A stretch of 64,000 nucleotides of DNA from Allosphingosinicella vermicomposti. GTDB lineage: Bacteria; Pseudomonadota; Alphaproteobacteria; Sphingomonadales; Sphingomonadaceae. The DNA lies in the NCBI RefSeq assembly GCF_003012815.1, contig NZ_PXYJ01000002.1, positions 434,001 through 498,000 of the forward strand. The letters are read 5' to 3'. This document shows positions 63,488 to 64,000 of this stretch, piece by piece; position 1 is the first letter of the stretch, and every line of letters begins with the position of its first letter. Both the position numbers and the translations under genes were made by a program. Under the pieces are notes generated by a model. The model saw nothing but the letters and a program-made list of their open reading frames with translations. It did no database searches and was not told where the DNA came from.

Positions 63488-64000
63488 TGGTCGAGGCCGA
63501 CTTCGATCAGCGGGTGGCGGAGCCTGACACCGCCGCCCTGCTGAACCGGATGGTCGTCGACTTCGCCGACGCGCCGCTCAACCCCAACGTGGCGGAGCGG
63601 CGCGCCGCGCTCGACAAGGCGGCCTTGCTTTATGGGCCCGAACCTGAACCCGTTGGCAAGATCGAAGACCGCGCGATTGACGGGCCCGGTGGACCGATCC
63701 CGCTGCGCATATACTGGCCGCAGGAAAGGGGAGCGCCCTACCCCATCCTCGTCAACCTCCATGGCGGTGGCTGGGTGCTTGGCGGGCCGGATGGCTACGA
63801 GCGGGTGGCGCGCGCTTATAGCGCCGCCGGCCAATGCATCGTCGTCGATGTCGATTATCGCCTCGCGCCGGAGAATAAGCATCCCGCAGCGCTGGATGAT
63901 TGCATGGCTGCTTTGTCCTGGGTCGCCGAGAATGCAGAGATGCTTGGCGGCGACCCGCGCCGGATCATCATTACCGGCGACAGCGCGGGCGGCTTCTTGG
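63487..64000 (+). CDS. Alpha/beta hydrolase, HSL-type esterase, 5' part
   Basis: The first 171 codons of an esterase that continues past the window. The HSL/acetyl-esterase signatures are clear: the oxyanion motif HGGGWVLGGPDGY, DYRLAPENKHPAALDD and the nucleophile elbow ITGDSAGG with the catalytic Ser. The ATG overlaps the receptor's stop in a TGATG junction, so uptake and hydrolysis are likely linked. An esterified or lactone substrate taken up by the receptor is a sensible inference. Confidence 0.92.
   Translation, partial: MVEADFDQRVAEPDTAALLNRMVVDFADAPLNPNVAERRAALDKAALLYGPEPEPVGKIEDRAIDGPGGPIPLRIYWPQERGAPYPILVNLHGGGWVLGGPDGYERVARAYSAAGQCIVVDVDYRLAPENKHPAALDDCMAALSWVAENAEMLGGDPRRIIITGDSAGGFL

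Overview
The window is high-GC, gene-dense chromosomal DNA from an alphaproteobacterium, almost certainly a sphingomonad (Sphingomonadaceae). The main evidence is a serine palmitoyltransferase whose PLP-site residues fall exactly 20 positions below the numbering of the Sphingomonas paucimobilis enzyme. It sits beside an acyl carrier protein and a ceramide-reductase-type dehydrogenase. An edd-glk-eda Entner-Doudoroff operon, many TonB-dependent/autotransporter outer-membrane proteins, and the short intergenic palindromes common in this group agree with that placement. No rRNA, CRISPR array, prophage or transposase is visible.

Layout. 1-3.0 kb: end of edd, then glk, eda and a small membrane protein, translationally coupled. 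3.0-5.9 kb: a VOC protein, tRNA hydroxylase TrhO and an SLC45-like sugar transporter. 6.1-17.1 kb: a complete type II secretion operon gspC-D-E-F-G-H-I-J-K-L-M-N, preceded by a three-unit Pho box. Three of its pseudopilin genes (gspG, gspI, gspJ) have been invaded in frame by genomic palindromic repeats, just before the prepilin cleavage site. 17.2-24.4 kb: a 1949-residue autotransporter and a divergent LuxR-type regulator. 24.4-26.9 kb: two tandem paralogous lipoproteins, duplicated with their leader and terminator. 27.0-29.4 kb: a PepSY membrane protein, a TonB-receptor remnant, a DUF2946 protein and tRNA-Ser. 29.5-34.4 kb: hspQ, rplU-rpmA, a GNAT enzyme, a PF10118 protein with divergent TetR regulator, and obgE.

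34.4-48.2 kb is a sphingolipid neighbourhood. It holds a ceramide-reductase-like dehydrogenase, ACP and serine palmitoyltransferase; a hybrid histidine kinase; a nucleotidyltransferase-fold protein coupled to a lipid (ceramide?) kinase; a DUF2141 protein; an LptF/LptG-type permease pair; a sterol-desaturase-family hydroxylase; a MipA-like porin; an AraC/GyrI regulator; and a GNAT-fold protein resembling bacterial ceramide synthase. Together they could make, modify and export (glyco)sphingolipids. The export role is inference.

48.2-53.3 kb: DUF2239, xth, erpA, purS-purQ, an FNR-type regulator with all four cluster cysteines, a small membrane protein with an FNR/FixK-like box upstream, a queuosine-precursor transporter, and tRNA-Arg. 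53.5-60.6 kb: a two-partner secretion pair (TpsB transporter, 1747-residue TpsA adhesin with YDG repeats and an AT-rich centre). 60.7-64 kb: a MarR-like winged-helix protein, a TonB-dependent receptor, and the start of an HSL-family esterase coupled to it.
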